Below, piece after piece: positions 1-7,932 of a stretch of 64,000 bases of DNA. Under the pieces are notes generated by a model. That model was not told the DNA's origin, did not search any database, and saw only the letters and a list, made by a program, of their open reading frames with translations. Origin of the DNA: Bacteroidetes bacterium HGW-Bacteroidetes-16 (GTDB lineage: Bacteria > Bacteroidota > Bacteroidia > Bacteroidales > F082); contig PHDN01000019.1 in assembly GCA_002840975.1 (NCBI GenBank), positions 17,528 to 81,527 of the forward strand, in the 5' to 3' direction. How positions within the stretch are numbered: position 1 is the first letter of the stretch; each line of letters opens with the position of its first letter. Position numbers and translations under genes: made by a program.

Positions 1-104
1 TTACAGATGATTTAGATCGGAAATTCGATCATTTTCTGGATGTTATTGCAAAAAAAATTGATCATTTAAAGGAAGATGTTGCCGCAATTGCTAAACGAGA
101 GTAA
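1..104 (+). CDS. C-terminal end of an unknown protein (partial)
   Basis: An open frame enters from the left edge and stops with TAA at 102-104. The 33 visible codons are rich in Asp, Lys and aliphatic residues in a heptad-like spacing and end in AKRE, which looks like an amphipathic, possibly coiled-coil C-terminus. There is too little sequence to name a family. It points the same way as the AI-2E transporter 130 bases downstream. Confidence 0.4.
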   Translation, partial: TDDLDRKFDHFLDVIAKKIDHLKEDVAAIAKRE

Positions 105-234
105 GTAGCAGCCAATCAAACCTGGCAAGATGCCAAGGTACTCAAATTGAATCTGATGGATAACTGAGATTTAGTTGACTTTTCTTTTAGCAATGAAGTA
201 GACGGTATCTAAACAAAATTGAATTGTTGACAAT

Positions 235-1338
235 ATGAAGGATCATCATTTTACACTGCCTTTTTATGCCAGGGCATCGGTATTTTTCGTTGGACTGTAT
301 GTTGTCGTCTCAATTTTGTATATAACACAAAGTATTGTTGTTCCTCTTATTTTTGCCCTGATTATTTCCATAGTGCTTCATCCGGTTGTCAACTTTTTTG
401 TAAAAATAAAAATAAACAGGATTGTAGCCATTATCATAACACTGACATTAACCTTAGCGGTGATTGGTAGTTTTGGTATGTTATTGGTTTCTCAGGCAAG
501 CTTATTTAGTGAATCATGGCCAAAATTTGTTGTCAAGTTTACTGAAATCTTTAATGAGTCGGTTACCTGGGCTTCGGGTTATTTTGATATCAGTCCTCAA
601 AAAATCGAGGCATGGGTTTCAAAGACCAAAGGTGAAATGTTCAATACCAGCGGTTCATCAATCAAACAAACGATCACCAGTGTAAGTAGTGGGATGGTGA
701 CCTTGTTTGTCATCCCGGTATACATCTTTATGTTTTTATATTATAAACCGCTGCTGCTTGAATTTTTTCACAAACTATTTAGTGAAGAAAACCACACTGC
801 GGTTGGTCAGGTTATTAACCAGATAAAAACGGTTATTCAGCGCTATCTTATTGGATTGGTACTCGAAGTCATTATTGTTGCCACACTTAATTCTGTTGGT
901 TTGTTGATATTAGGAATTGATTATGCCATATTACTGGGGATTATTGGTGCATTGCTCAACCTGATTCCGTATATTGGTGGACTTGTTGCTGTGGCATTGC
1001 CTATGATGATTGCCATCGTCACCACTTCCTCACCAATAAACGCGTTGTACGTTCTGGGTATTTATTATTTCATCCAACTCATCGATAACAATTACATTGT
1101 CCCTATGATTGTGGCATCAAAAGTTAAAATCAACGCACTTGTCTCCATCATTGCCATCTTTGCATTTGGTGTTTTGTGGGGCATCCCCGGCATGTTCCTG
1201 TCTATTCCGCTTGTCGCCATTCTCAAAGTCGTATTCGATCATTTTGAATCGTTAAAACCCTGGGGCTTTTTGTTAGGCGATACCATGCCGGCAATAGAAC
1301 TGTTTAAACTTAAACTTAAAACCAAAAGAAAAAGCTAA
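235..1338 (+). CDS. AI-2E family transporter (PF01594-type permease)
   Basis: A 367-residue polytopic inner-membrane protein. It shows the usual plan of the AI-2E transporter family: two N-terminal hydrophobic helices (about residues 13-65), a long soluble stretch (about 90-145), and a C-terminal cluster of helices (about 150-345) with the family's Gly/Pro-rich stretches LNLIPYIGG and FGVLWGIPGMFLSIP. Family members are reported as autoinducer-2 exporters or as Na+/H+ antiporters, so the substrate cannot be read from sequence. Length is typical. The mlaE-like gene follows after 53 bases in the same direction, so co-transcription is possible but not shown. Confidence 0.88.
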   Translation: MKDHHFTLPFYARASVFFVGLYVVVSILYITQSIVVPLIFALIISIVLHPVVNFFVKIKINRIVAIIITLTLTLAVIGSFGMLLVSQASLFSESWPKFVVKFTEIFNESVTWASGYFDISPQKIEAWVSKTKGEMFNTSGSSIKQTITSVSSGMVTLFVIPVYIFMFLYYKPLLLEFFHKLFSEENHTAVGQVINQIKTVIQRYLIGLVLEVIIVATLNSVGLLILGIDYAILLGIIGALLNLIPYIGGLVAVALPMMIAIVTTSSPINALYVLGIYYFIQLIDNNYIVPMIVASKVKINALVSIIAIFAFGVLWGIPGMFLSIPLVAILKVVFDHFESLKPWGFLLGDTMPAIELFKLKLKTKRKS

Positions 1339-1391
1339 ATAAACGCCCATGGGCAGGAATTTGACTTAGTAGATTAATTTAGACTTACGGT

Positions 1392-2231
1392 ATGAAAAAT
1401 TTACATCCAGTTATAAAAATAAAAAGTTTTGCTACCGGGAAATCCGTTAAGATCAGCGAAAAAACGCTTGAGAAAACACAAATGGCTACTGAATTCTTTT
1501 CCGACATCGGGAATATGGCGATCTTTATAAAAGAAATTGTTAAGGAAACATTTTCACGGGATTTCGAATTCAAGGAGTTTTTACGCCAGTGTTATGAAAT
1601 AGGAAACAAATCGTTGCCGCTGATTGCCATAACAGGAGCCATTATGGGTGTGGTACTCACGATTCAATCGCGTCCGGCGCTTGAAGATTTTGGAGCCGTT
1701 ACCATGCTTCCCGGAATGGTAGCTGTATCCATTATCAGGGAAATAGGTCCGGTGATCACGGCGTTAATACTTGCCGGTAAAATTGGTTCAGGAATGGGGG
1801 CTGAATTGGGATCGATGAAAGTTTCGGAGCAAATAGATGCCATGGAAGTTTCTGCAACCAATCCTATGCGTTACCTGGTTGTAACACGCGTGCTGGCCGC
1901 CACATTCATGGTGCCTATTCTTGTATTATTTGCTGATGGGTTAGGACTATTTGGAAGCTGGGTAGGTGTGAATATTAAAGGAGATGTTAGCATCGTTTTG
2001 TTCTTGTCGCAGGCCTTCAGTTCAGTTGAATTCATCGATTTCTTTCCTGCATTGGTCAAATCGTTTTTCTTTGGAAGTGTGATTGGCATTGTTGGATGCT
2101 ACAAGGGGTATAATGCCGGACGAGGTACCGAAAGCGTTGGTGTGGCCGCGAACTCGGCGGTTGTTTTATCGTCGCTGCTTGTTATTGTTGTTGACTTGAT
2201 TGCAGTACAAATAACCGATATGATCTTATGA
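1392..2231 (+). CDS. mlaE: MlaE-type phospholipid ABC transporter permease
   Basis: A 279-residue integral membrane permease of the MlaE/YrbE family. The N-terminal ~45 residues are a Lys-rich cytosolic extension. After an interfacial helix come about five hydrophobic segments containing the family signature (AITGAIMGVVLTIQ, near 75-90; REIGPVITALILAGKIGSG, near 115-135; ELGSMKVSEQIDAMEV). It forms the membrane part of an importer or exporter that moves phospholipids between inner and outer membranes with MlaF and MlaD. The stop overlaps the start of mlaF (ATGA at 2228-2231), indicating translational coupling. MlaB, MlaC and MlaA are not seen in the window. Confidence 0.93.
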   Translation: MKNLHPVIKIKSFATGKSVKISEKTLEKTQMATEFFSDIGNMAIFIKEIVKETFSRDFEFKEFLRQCYEIGNKSLPLIAITGAIMGVVLTIQSRPALEDFGAVTMLPGMVAVSIIREIGPVITALILAGKIGSGMGAELGSMKVSEQIDAMEVSATNPMRYLVVTRVLAATFMVPILVLFADGLGLFGSWVGVNIKGDVSIVLFLSQAFSSVEFIDFFPALVKSFFFGSVIGIVGCYKGYNAGRGTESVGVAANSAVVLSSLLVIVVDLIAVQITDMIL

Positions 2232-3010
2232 AAAACCTGCAAAAAGAACCAGTCCCTACTATTTCTGCGAAGGAAAAACCCGATAGAAAGATGATTGAAA
2301 TTATTGGCCTGAAAAAAGGTTTTAACAACCAGGAGGTGTTAAAAGATATTTCGTTACAACTTTTTAGTGGCGAAAACCTGGTAGTACTTGGAAAATCGGG
2401 ATCAGGTAAGTCGGTCCTGATTCAATGTATTATCCGTTTATTGGTTCCTGATGCCGGATCCATTGAAGTGCTTGGGAAGGATGTCAATTCACTTAACAGG
2501 AATGAACTGGATGAGTTAAGAAAGAAAATTGGTTTTCTTTTCCAGAGTGGTGCCTTGTATGATTCGATGACTGTGAAACAAAACCTGGAGTTTCCACTGC
2601 GGAGAATAAGAAAACACCTGACCGAACAGGAGATTAAAGAGAAAGTGAATGAAGTGCTCGAAAATGTGGGGCTGGCAGATGCTTTGGACAAGATGCCTTC
2701 GCAACTTTCTGGTGGGATGCGCAAACGGATCAGTTTGGCCCGAACTATTGTGATCGACCCGTCGATCATGTTATATGACGAACCTACCACTGGCCTCGAC
2801 CCGGTAACATCCGATGAAATAAGTGCGCTTATCAATGAGGTACAGAAAAAATATAAAACATCTTCTATCATCATCACACATGATATCGAATGTGCAAAAG
2901 CCACTGCCGACCGGATCATGATGCTGCAAGACGGAGAGGTGTATTTAGAAGGAAAAATTAATGACTTTGAAAATTCAACTGACCCCATTATAAAGTCATT
3001 CTTTAAGTAA
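2228..3010 (+). CDS. mlaF: MlaF-type ABC transporter ATP-binding protein
   Basis: A 260-residue ABC ATPase. Visible motifs are Walker A GKSGSGKS (near 56-63), the Q-loop LFQSG, signature LSGGMRKRISLART (near 160), Walker B LYDEPTTGLDP and the H-loop IITHD. The LSGGMRKR form is typical of the Mla/Ttg2A subfamily. It would power the MlaE permease. It overlaps mlaE by four bases and is followed 41 bases later by the MCE-domain protein, so the three genes form one transport unit. A ~24-residue hydrophilic N-terminal extension precedes the ABC domain. Confidence 0.94.
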   Translation: MKNLQKEPVPTISAKEKPDRKMIEIIGLKKGFNNQEVLKDISLQLFSGENLVVLGKSGSGKSVLIQCIIRLLVPDAGSIEVLGKDVNSLNRNELDELRKKIGFLFQSGALYDSMTVKQNLEFPLRRIRKHLTEQEIKEKVNEVLENVGLADALDKMPSQLSGGMRKRISLARTIVIDPSIMLYDEPTTGLDPVTSDEISALINEVQKKYKTSSIIITHDIECAKATADRIMMLQDGEVYLEGKINDFENSTDPIIKSFFK

Positions 3011-3051
3011 CTAAAACATGATTATAAATTTCATTTTAAAGATACATTGTT

Positions 3052-3765
3052 ATGAAATCAACACAATTTAAAGTCCGTTTGGGCCTGTTTGTTACCGGCG
3101 GATTTTTACTGCTTGCTTTAGCTATATTCATGATAGGAAAGCAGAAAAACCTGTTTAATCCTGTTTTTACAATCTATGCCAATTTCTATAATGTAAGCGG
3201 ACTACAGGTTGGCAATACCATCCGGTTCTCCGGTATCAATGTAGGAACAGTTGACAATATTAGAATAGTGAATGATTCTACCGTAAAGGTGGACATGATT
3301 ATTGAAAAGAAGGTCCAGCCCTTTATTAAGACCGATAGTGAGGTTACCATTGGTTCAGAAGGAATTATAGGAGACCGTGTTATAATTATTACTCAAGGAA
3401 CCACCGAGGCTCCGTCGATTAAGGAAAAACAATTCCTCGACTCTGTGGAACCTGTTGAAATGGATGCCATTATGGCAAGTCTTGAGGTTACGGCTTTAAA
3501 TGCAGAGGTCATTACACAACAATTGGCAGAGATCATGATCAATATTAACGAGGGTAAAGGTTTAATTGGAATGCTTATCAAAGATACAACCATAGCCGGG
3601 AATATCGATCAGACGATCGTCAACTTAAAAGAGAGCAGCAAGGGATTGGATGAAAATATGGATGCCGTAAAAGGCAGTTGGCTGTTAAGGGGCTATTATA
3701 AACGAAAAGCCAGAAAAGCCGAGAAAGCGCGTGAAGATGAATTGGATGAAAATAAAGCAGACTAA
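3052..3765 (+). CDS. mlaD: MlaD/MCE-domain protein
   Basis: A 237-residue protein with one N-terminal membrane anchor (about residues 9-26) followed by a single MCE domain (about 38-115; note YNVSGLQVGNTIRFSGINVGTV split over 47-66), then a helical region and a Lys/Arg/Glu-rich tail. MCE proteins form hexameric rings that carry lipids in the periplasm and bind MlaE. The short length and single MCE domain match Bacteroidota MlaD homologues. Gene order MlaE-MlaF-MlaD is the conserved one. The charged tail (near 210-237) has no assigned role. Confidence 0.9.
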   Translation: MKSTQFKVRLGLFVTGGFLLLALAIFMIGKQKNLFNPVFTIYANFYNVSGLQVGNTIRFSGINVGTVDNIRIVNDSTVKVDMIIEKKVQPFIKTDSEVTIGSEGIIGDRVIIITQGTTEAPSIKEKQFLDSVEPVEMDAIMASLEVTALNAEVITQQLAEIMININEGKGLIGMLIKDTTIAGNIDQTIVNLKESSKGLDENMDAVKGSWLLRGYYKRKARKAEKAREDELDENKAD

Positions 3766-3782
3766 TATAGAATCACAAAAAA

Positions 3783-3971
3783 ATGAAAGTAGTTAAATTA
3801 ATAATCGCTGTTGTATTTTCCATCGGGCTTGTGTTTGGAACAAGCTCCTGTGCCACCTTTGTCCATCAAGACAGTGGACAGCATAGAGGATGGAACAAAA
3901 ATTCGAATAACCCGCATCACTACAATTCTACCAACCCTGGAAAAGCCAAGGGAAAGCATAAGAATAAATAG
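3783..3971 (+). CDS. Small lipoprotein, His/Asn/Lys-rich
   Basis: A 62-residue product starting 17 bases after mlaD. It has a hydrophobic signal (residues 1-21) and a lipobox-like TSSC, with Cys at about 23, so a lipid-anchored mature peptide of about 40 residues is expected. The mature part is rich in His, Asn, Gly and Lys (RGWNKNSNNPHHY, KAKGKHKNK). Small lipoproteins of this look are common in Bacteroidota and have no settled function. Placement suggests co-expression with the Mla genes. A longer overlapping frame on the same strand (3811-4047) lacks a signal peptide and is less likely. Confidence 0.6.
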   Translation: MKVVKLIIAVVFSIGLVFGTSSCATFVHQDSGQHRGWNKNSNNPHHYNSTNPGKAKGKHKNK

Positions 3972-4196
3972 GGATAAGGTATTGTTGGTAATCATGGGAA
4001 AACAGCTCGTGTCTCCGATGGGTAACTCTCTTCCGGAAGGAAGGTGATTTTGTATTGATATTCAATCAAATAGCAATAAAAATCATTCATATTATTTTCT
4101 TTCCGGCTTGGATTGAAACGGCCAGATAAAAAAAAACGACTATTTTTCAGATTCTTATTTTTTCTATTATCTTTATCGTTTCATAAAAGCAGGAAT

Positions 4197-4757
4197 TTGA
4201 AACTCTATATTCGGTATATGGTCAGCCTTCGATGTAAAATGAAGGTAAAAGAGGAGTTGAGCAAATTGGGCTTACATTATATCCTTGTGAACCTGGGTAC
4301 GGTTGAAATTCTTGAAAACATTACAGATTTACAACACCAACAACTAAAGGAAAACCTGCTCAGCTCCGGGCTGGAATTATTGGACGATAAAAGAAGCATC
4401 CTGATTGAGAAAATAAAGGCAGTCATCGTAGAAATGATTCACTATGCGGAGGAATTGCCCAAGGTTAATTATTCTGATCATATCAGTGAAAAGTTGAATC
4501 TCGATTACACCTATCTTTCCAATGTATTTTCTGAGGTGACAGGAATTACCATCAGGCAATATATCATCGTCCATAAAATTGAAAAGGTTAAGGAGTTGCT
4601 TTTATATGACGAGCTTAACCTGACAGAGATTTCGTATAGGATGCAATACAGCAGTGTAGCCCATCTATCCAACCAGTTCAAGAAAATTACCGGGCTTACG
4701 CCCACTTTTTACAGGCAATTGAAGAAAAAACGAGAATCCAACCTCGAAAACCTCTAA
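4197..4757 (+). CDS. AraC-type regulator with HMA-like N-terminal domain
   Basis: About 186 residues from a TTG at 4197, or about 179 from ATG at 4218. The C-terminal half (about 90-180) is an AraC HTH pair (YLSNVFSEVTGITIRQYI; LTEISYRMQYSSVAHLSNQF). The N-terminal ~70 residues resemble the small ferredoxin-like HMA domain found in a common Bacteroidota AraC group, whose members usually begin with a MxCxxC motif. Here that motif reads MVSLRC, so the first Cys is Ser. The TTG start is chosen because KLYIRYMV aligns with that family's beginning. The frame stays open upstream to 4113, but that sequence is Phe/Leu/Ser-rich and looks non-coding. Target genes are unknown. Confidence 0.78.
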   Translation: MKLYIRYMVSLRCKMKVKEELSKLGLHYILVNLGTVEILENITDLQHQQLKENLLSSGLELLDDKRSILIEKIKAVIVEMIHYAEELPKVNYSDHISEKLNLDYTYLSNVFSEVTGITIRQYIIVHKIEKVKELLLYDELNLTEISYRMQYSSVAHLSNQFKKITGLTPTFYRQLKKKRESNLENL

Positions 4758-4870
4758 AATGTTGAAAATTTCTTTGCTTGTTTATTCCATTTAGAATGAG
4801 GTAGTAAAACTGATTGTTTTCATTTTGGCCGCGTGTTGTGGCCAGTGGTTATTCTAGCTTTTCGCGTGTT

Positions 4871-5518
4871 TCAAGTAGCCAATTGTTTTTTGCCTTTCAA
4901 ATCGAAGCGATTTACTTTGTAGAATACAAAACTTTCCACCAAATACTCCAAATATTTTTCTATAGTAGTGTGATGTATGTTTTGACCGTCTTGCTTGAGC
5001 GTTTTGGAGATATTACTTGGCGAGAGTGGGTTTCCAATGCTAGAAGACACAAATTTTACAATGTTAGAAAAAGCACGTTTATCGTTTATTTGGTGCCGTT
5101 GTGTGATGTCTTTTTCGATTATTGTAGTGTAAATAGCTTCCAGATATTCATAAATTTTATCATAACCGCTTTCTCGCAGTTCCACACCTTTGGGTAACAA
5201 TGTTTCGTTTACGTAATCAAAAAACAAGGCTTCGTAATTGAGGTACTTGTTACTCGTGTCAATCTTGCGCGCCGATAAGTATTCTTTGAACGAAAAGGGT
5301 AAAATAGAAATTTCTATATAACGACCGCTCAGCGAAGTTGCTAATTCGCTACTTAATAAAGATGCATTTGAGCCAGTAATGTAAACATCTGTATTTTCGG
5401 TGGCAAAAAGCCCGTCCACTAATTTTTCAAAATGCGGTATGTTTTGCACTTCGTCCAAAAAAACATAATTTGTTTTATCGGTTTGTAATTTTTTCTTTAT
5501 CTCAAAGTAAATTATCAA
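4871..5518 (-). pseudogene. Truncated AAA ATPase (AAA_14/DUF4143 family) remnant
   Basis: The frame encodes the middle of an AAA_14/DUF4143 ATPase: Walker B FLDEVQNI, sensor-like YITGSNASLLSSELA, SGRYIEI and the DUF4143 start (KDITQRHQI, SSSIGNPLSP, TTIEKYLEYL). Complete members have about 400 residues. The N-terminal Walker A region is absent: a TAG stop lies three codons upstream of the TTG used as the apparent start. The C-terminal half of DUF4143 is also absent. After GKKQLAT the frame ends, and the adjacent frame continues with YLKHAKS before another stop, suggesting a frameshift as well as a deletion. Without Walker A it cannot be a working ATPase. Confidence 0.75.
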
Positions 5519-5555
5519 AACATGCTAAATCCGCAAGTTTTGATAATTGCGGATT
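5510..5555. repeat. Two overlapping perfect inverted repeats
   Basis: A 12-base arm at 5510-5521 (AATTATCAAAAC) is exactly complementary to 5537-5548. A second 9-base arm at 5528-5536 (AATCCGCAA), inside the loop of the first, is exactly complementary to 5547-5555. The two hairpins share bases 5547-5548 and one sits in the other's loop, so they are largely mutually exclusive. They lie at the broken 5' end of the AAA/DUF4143 remnant and about 45 bases past the tamL stop. No T-run follows either stem, so a simple terminator is unlikely. They may mark a deletion or insertion boundary. Confidence 0.6.
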
Positions 5556-5598
5556 GTCCAGCTTTCCTGCCTTTCTGAGGCAAAGAATTTTGTTTTGC

Positions 5599-7932
5599 TT
5601 AGAATGGATACCCAATGGCAATATTTAATACCAGGTTTTCTCTTCGCCATGTAGAGCTACCCGGGTTCATCTCATTGATGACCCACCTTCTGTTTTCTTC
5701 AAGCCATGGTTTTCGTAATGGGATGGCCAAATCGAATCGCAACACGAAGAACGAAACATCTATTCGTAATCCAACGCCTGCCCCAACAGCCACTTCGTTA
5801 ATGAAATTGGAAAACGAAAATGGATTTCCTGTGTTCGCGGGATTTGATTTTAATTCCCAGACATTTCCTGCATCAACAAATAATGCCCCTTTAAAAAAGC
5901 TGATAATGTTAAAGCGGTATTCGCCATTCAATTCCAATTTTACATCACCACCCAATTGCAGGAATATACCGCTATCGGTACTTTGATCGTAGTTTCCGGG
6001 ACCTACGGAGTTGATGTGAAACGCGCGAAGGCTGTTGGGTCCCCCACTAAAAAATTGCTTGCTGTAGGGAAGGGTTATACTGTTGCCATAAGGTACGGCC
6101 AATCCCATGAAAATCCTCGACACCAATTTATTCTGATCTTGTAAGTTGTAGTAACCACGACCATCGACACTGATTCTTGCAAATTGCGAAAAGACCGATC
6201 CGACCACTTTTAAGGGCTCATCAGAGGATATTTTTTTCCCGCCTATTATTTTTACCAATGACAGGGAGTTTCCCGCAAATTCTGTTGCTAAATGGAAATA
6301 GTATTGCATCTTTTTGCCCGGTAGAACTTGTTCATTATACGTGAAGGAATAACTCCCTCCGGCAATAAATTGCTCTTCATAGCTTTTTTTAAGAAAAGGA
6401 TTGGATGCCAGTAAGGCCAGGAATTCAGCTGATTGGTTGCCATATGAAGAATAACTAATACTGATGGGGTTTAATTCATGTTCTTTTCTGATTTCTTCTT
6501 TCCATTTAAACCCGTAAATGATTTCGAAGGTGCGCATGTCGTAATAGTTTACCATTTTTGAAAAAGTAAACGAAAGTGAAAGATGGGTTTTTGGAGTATA
6601 CATGCTACTTTCCCGTATCTTAAAAGGCAACAGAAAACGCGGGAAATACATCTCCACTTTGGGACTTATGGAATAAGAAAACAAATTTTTATTTTTCCCG
6701 CTTAGCTGGGCCTCGAATCTTCCATCGATTTTTAAATTAAGCAATTCAGCTCCTTTAAAAGTATTTCTATTCAGAAAACTCAAATTCAGTTTTGGACCTG
6801 TATAGTTATTTGATTTTGAAATGATGTCCACTTCTGCCTTGAACGTGTGCTTTGACATAGGTGTCATGAATATGAACACATCCAATAATCTGTTGAGTAC
6901 GGTATCACTTTCAGAAAATTTCACCCGTACAAATTTGAAATTGCCCATCGACATCAACCGGTTAAGTGTCATACTGTGGTTCTTTCGTGAATAGAGTTCC
7001 TGTTTTTTTAAGAAAACCGATCGCAATATAACCCTTGGCCGGATTTCCATTTCCGCTTCCTTCCCCAGAAAAATAGTACCTTGATAATGGAGCGTGTCTT
7101 TGGCTTGTACACTATCAGCAGCAGCTAAAGAATAGTCTTGATCGATAATCACCTGGTTTATGCGATAGGCTATCGTTGCATTTTGTGGAATGCTGTCTTT
7201 TAATTCGAGACTGAATGATACCGTTCGGTTTATTTCAGAAGTATCGGCCTTAAAGATCAAATAGTCGGGATTAAAGTAGAAGTAACCGTGGTTTTTCAAC
7301 AAGGCATCCATCCTGTTTCTTTCGGTTTTTAATTTTTCAAGGTTATAATCTTCTCCTGGTTTAATCAACGTTTCATCAGTTCTATTCAGAATCAATTGAC
7401 GCACACTATCATCCGAAATGCTGTTTACAAGCTCCTTTGTCGTATAAGGTTTATGGATGCTACTGGTGTAAATCACTTTCGCCGTACGTTTTTTTTCGAT
7501 GATGTTAAATCGGGTAATGCCCTTGAATATCCCAATGTTATAGAGTTTGGCATTGATGATGTCGGATGTCATCGAAGAATTCACCTGGCTCATCAAAACA
7601 GGTGCTTCCCCGGTTTTTTTAAGCCACTTCTTAAATTTACTTTTAGGATGATCTCCTGCCAACATGTATATCCATAATTTGGGACGCATACCTAAATAAC
7701 GTTTGTTGGGTTTTGGCGATAGTCCATTTTCTGCCGTCTTTGTAATAAACCGGGTTTTTGAATTTTTGAGGTCGTCTTTTGATTCCAGTTTTATCACCCC
7801 ACCCGTGTATAGTTTTTCTCCTTCCGGTAAATGTCGCGTACCGGTACATGCCGTAATAAGCAGCAGCATAATCAATAGTATGCTTTTATTTAGGATCGAT
7901 CCCGTCATGTCTATTGGTTTTCGATGAATCAC
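5599..7932 (-). CDS. tamL: TamL: BamA/TamA-family outer membrane lipoprotein
   Basis: A 777-residue Omp85-superfamily protein. A signal peptide ends in the lipobox LITAC, so the mature N-terminus is lipidated, as in the Bacteroidota TamA variant TamL. POTRA-like repeats occupy about 35-400. The C-terminal ~350 residues form the surface-antigen barrel (SGGPNSLRAF, GGDVKLELNGEYRF, VGAGVGLRID) ending in an aromatic residue. The first start is GTG at 7932, overlapping the tamB stop by four bases (GTGA). An ATG at 7908 would give a more compact signal peptide, and either is possible. With TamB it is thought to help insert outer-membrane proteins or move lipids across the periplasm. Confidence 0.9.
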   Translation of the reverse strand: MIHRKPIDMTGSILNKSILLIMLLLITACTGTRHLPEGEKLYTGGVIKLESKDDLKNSKTRFITKTAENGLSPKPNKRYLGMRPKLWIYMLAGDHPKSKFKKWLKKTGEAPVLMSQVNSSMTSDIINAKLYNIGIFKGITRFNIIEKKRTAKVIYTSSIHKPYTTKELVNSISDDSVRQLILNRTDETLIKPGEDYNLEKLKTERNRMDALLKNHGYFYFNPDYLIFKADTSEINRTVSFSLELKDSIPQNATIAYRINQVIIDQDYSLAAADSVQAKDTLHYQGTIFLGKEAEMEIRPRVILRSVFLKKQELYSRKNHSMTLNRLMSMGNFKFVRVKFSESDTVLNRLLDVFIFMTPMSKHTFKAEVDIISKSNNYTGPKLNLSFLNRNTFKGAELLNLKIDGRFEAQLSGKNKNLFSYSISPKVEMYFPRFLLPFKIRESSMYTPKTHLSLSFTFSKMVNYYDMRTFEIIYGFKWKEEIRKEHELNPISISYSSYGNQSAEFLALLASNPFLKKSYEEQFIAGGSYSFTYNEQVLPGKKMQYYFHLATEFAGNSLSLVKIIGGKKISSDEPLKVVGSVFSQFARISVDGRGYYNLQDQNKLVSRIFMGLAVPYGNSITLPYSKQFFSGGPNSLRAFHINSVGPGNYDQSTDSGIFLQLGGDVKLELNGEYRFNIISFFKGALFVDAGNVWELKSNPANTGNPFSFSNFINEVAVGAGVGLRIDVSFFVLRFDLAIPLRKPWLEENRRWVINEMNPGSSTWRRENLVLNIAIGYPF

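Noticed and set aside
2422..2988. 188-codon open frame on the - strand
   Set aside because: It is antisense to mlaF, which has complete ABC motifs. The translation is Ser/Cys-rich and lacks family features.
4814..5197. 127-codon open frame on the + strand
   Set aside because: It overlaps the DUF4143 remnant on the other strand, and the translation is Phe/Val-rich without a recognisable fold. The minus-strand frame carries the real family signal.
5568..5582. Small hairpin TGCCT/AGGCA near the tamL end, considered as a tamL terminator
   Set aside because: The stem is only five bases and no T-run follows on the minus strand.
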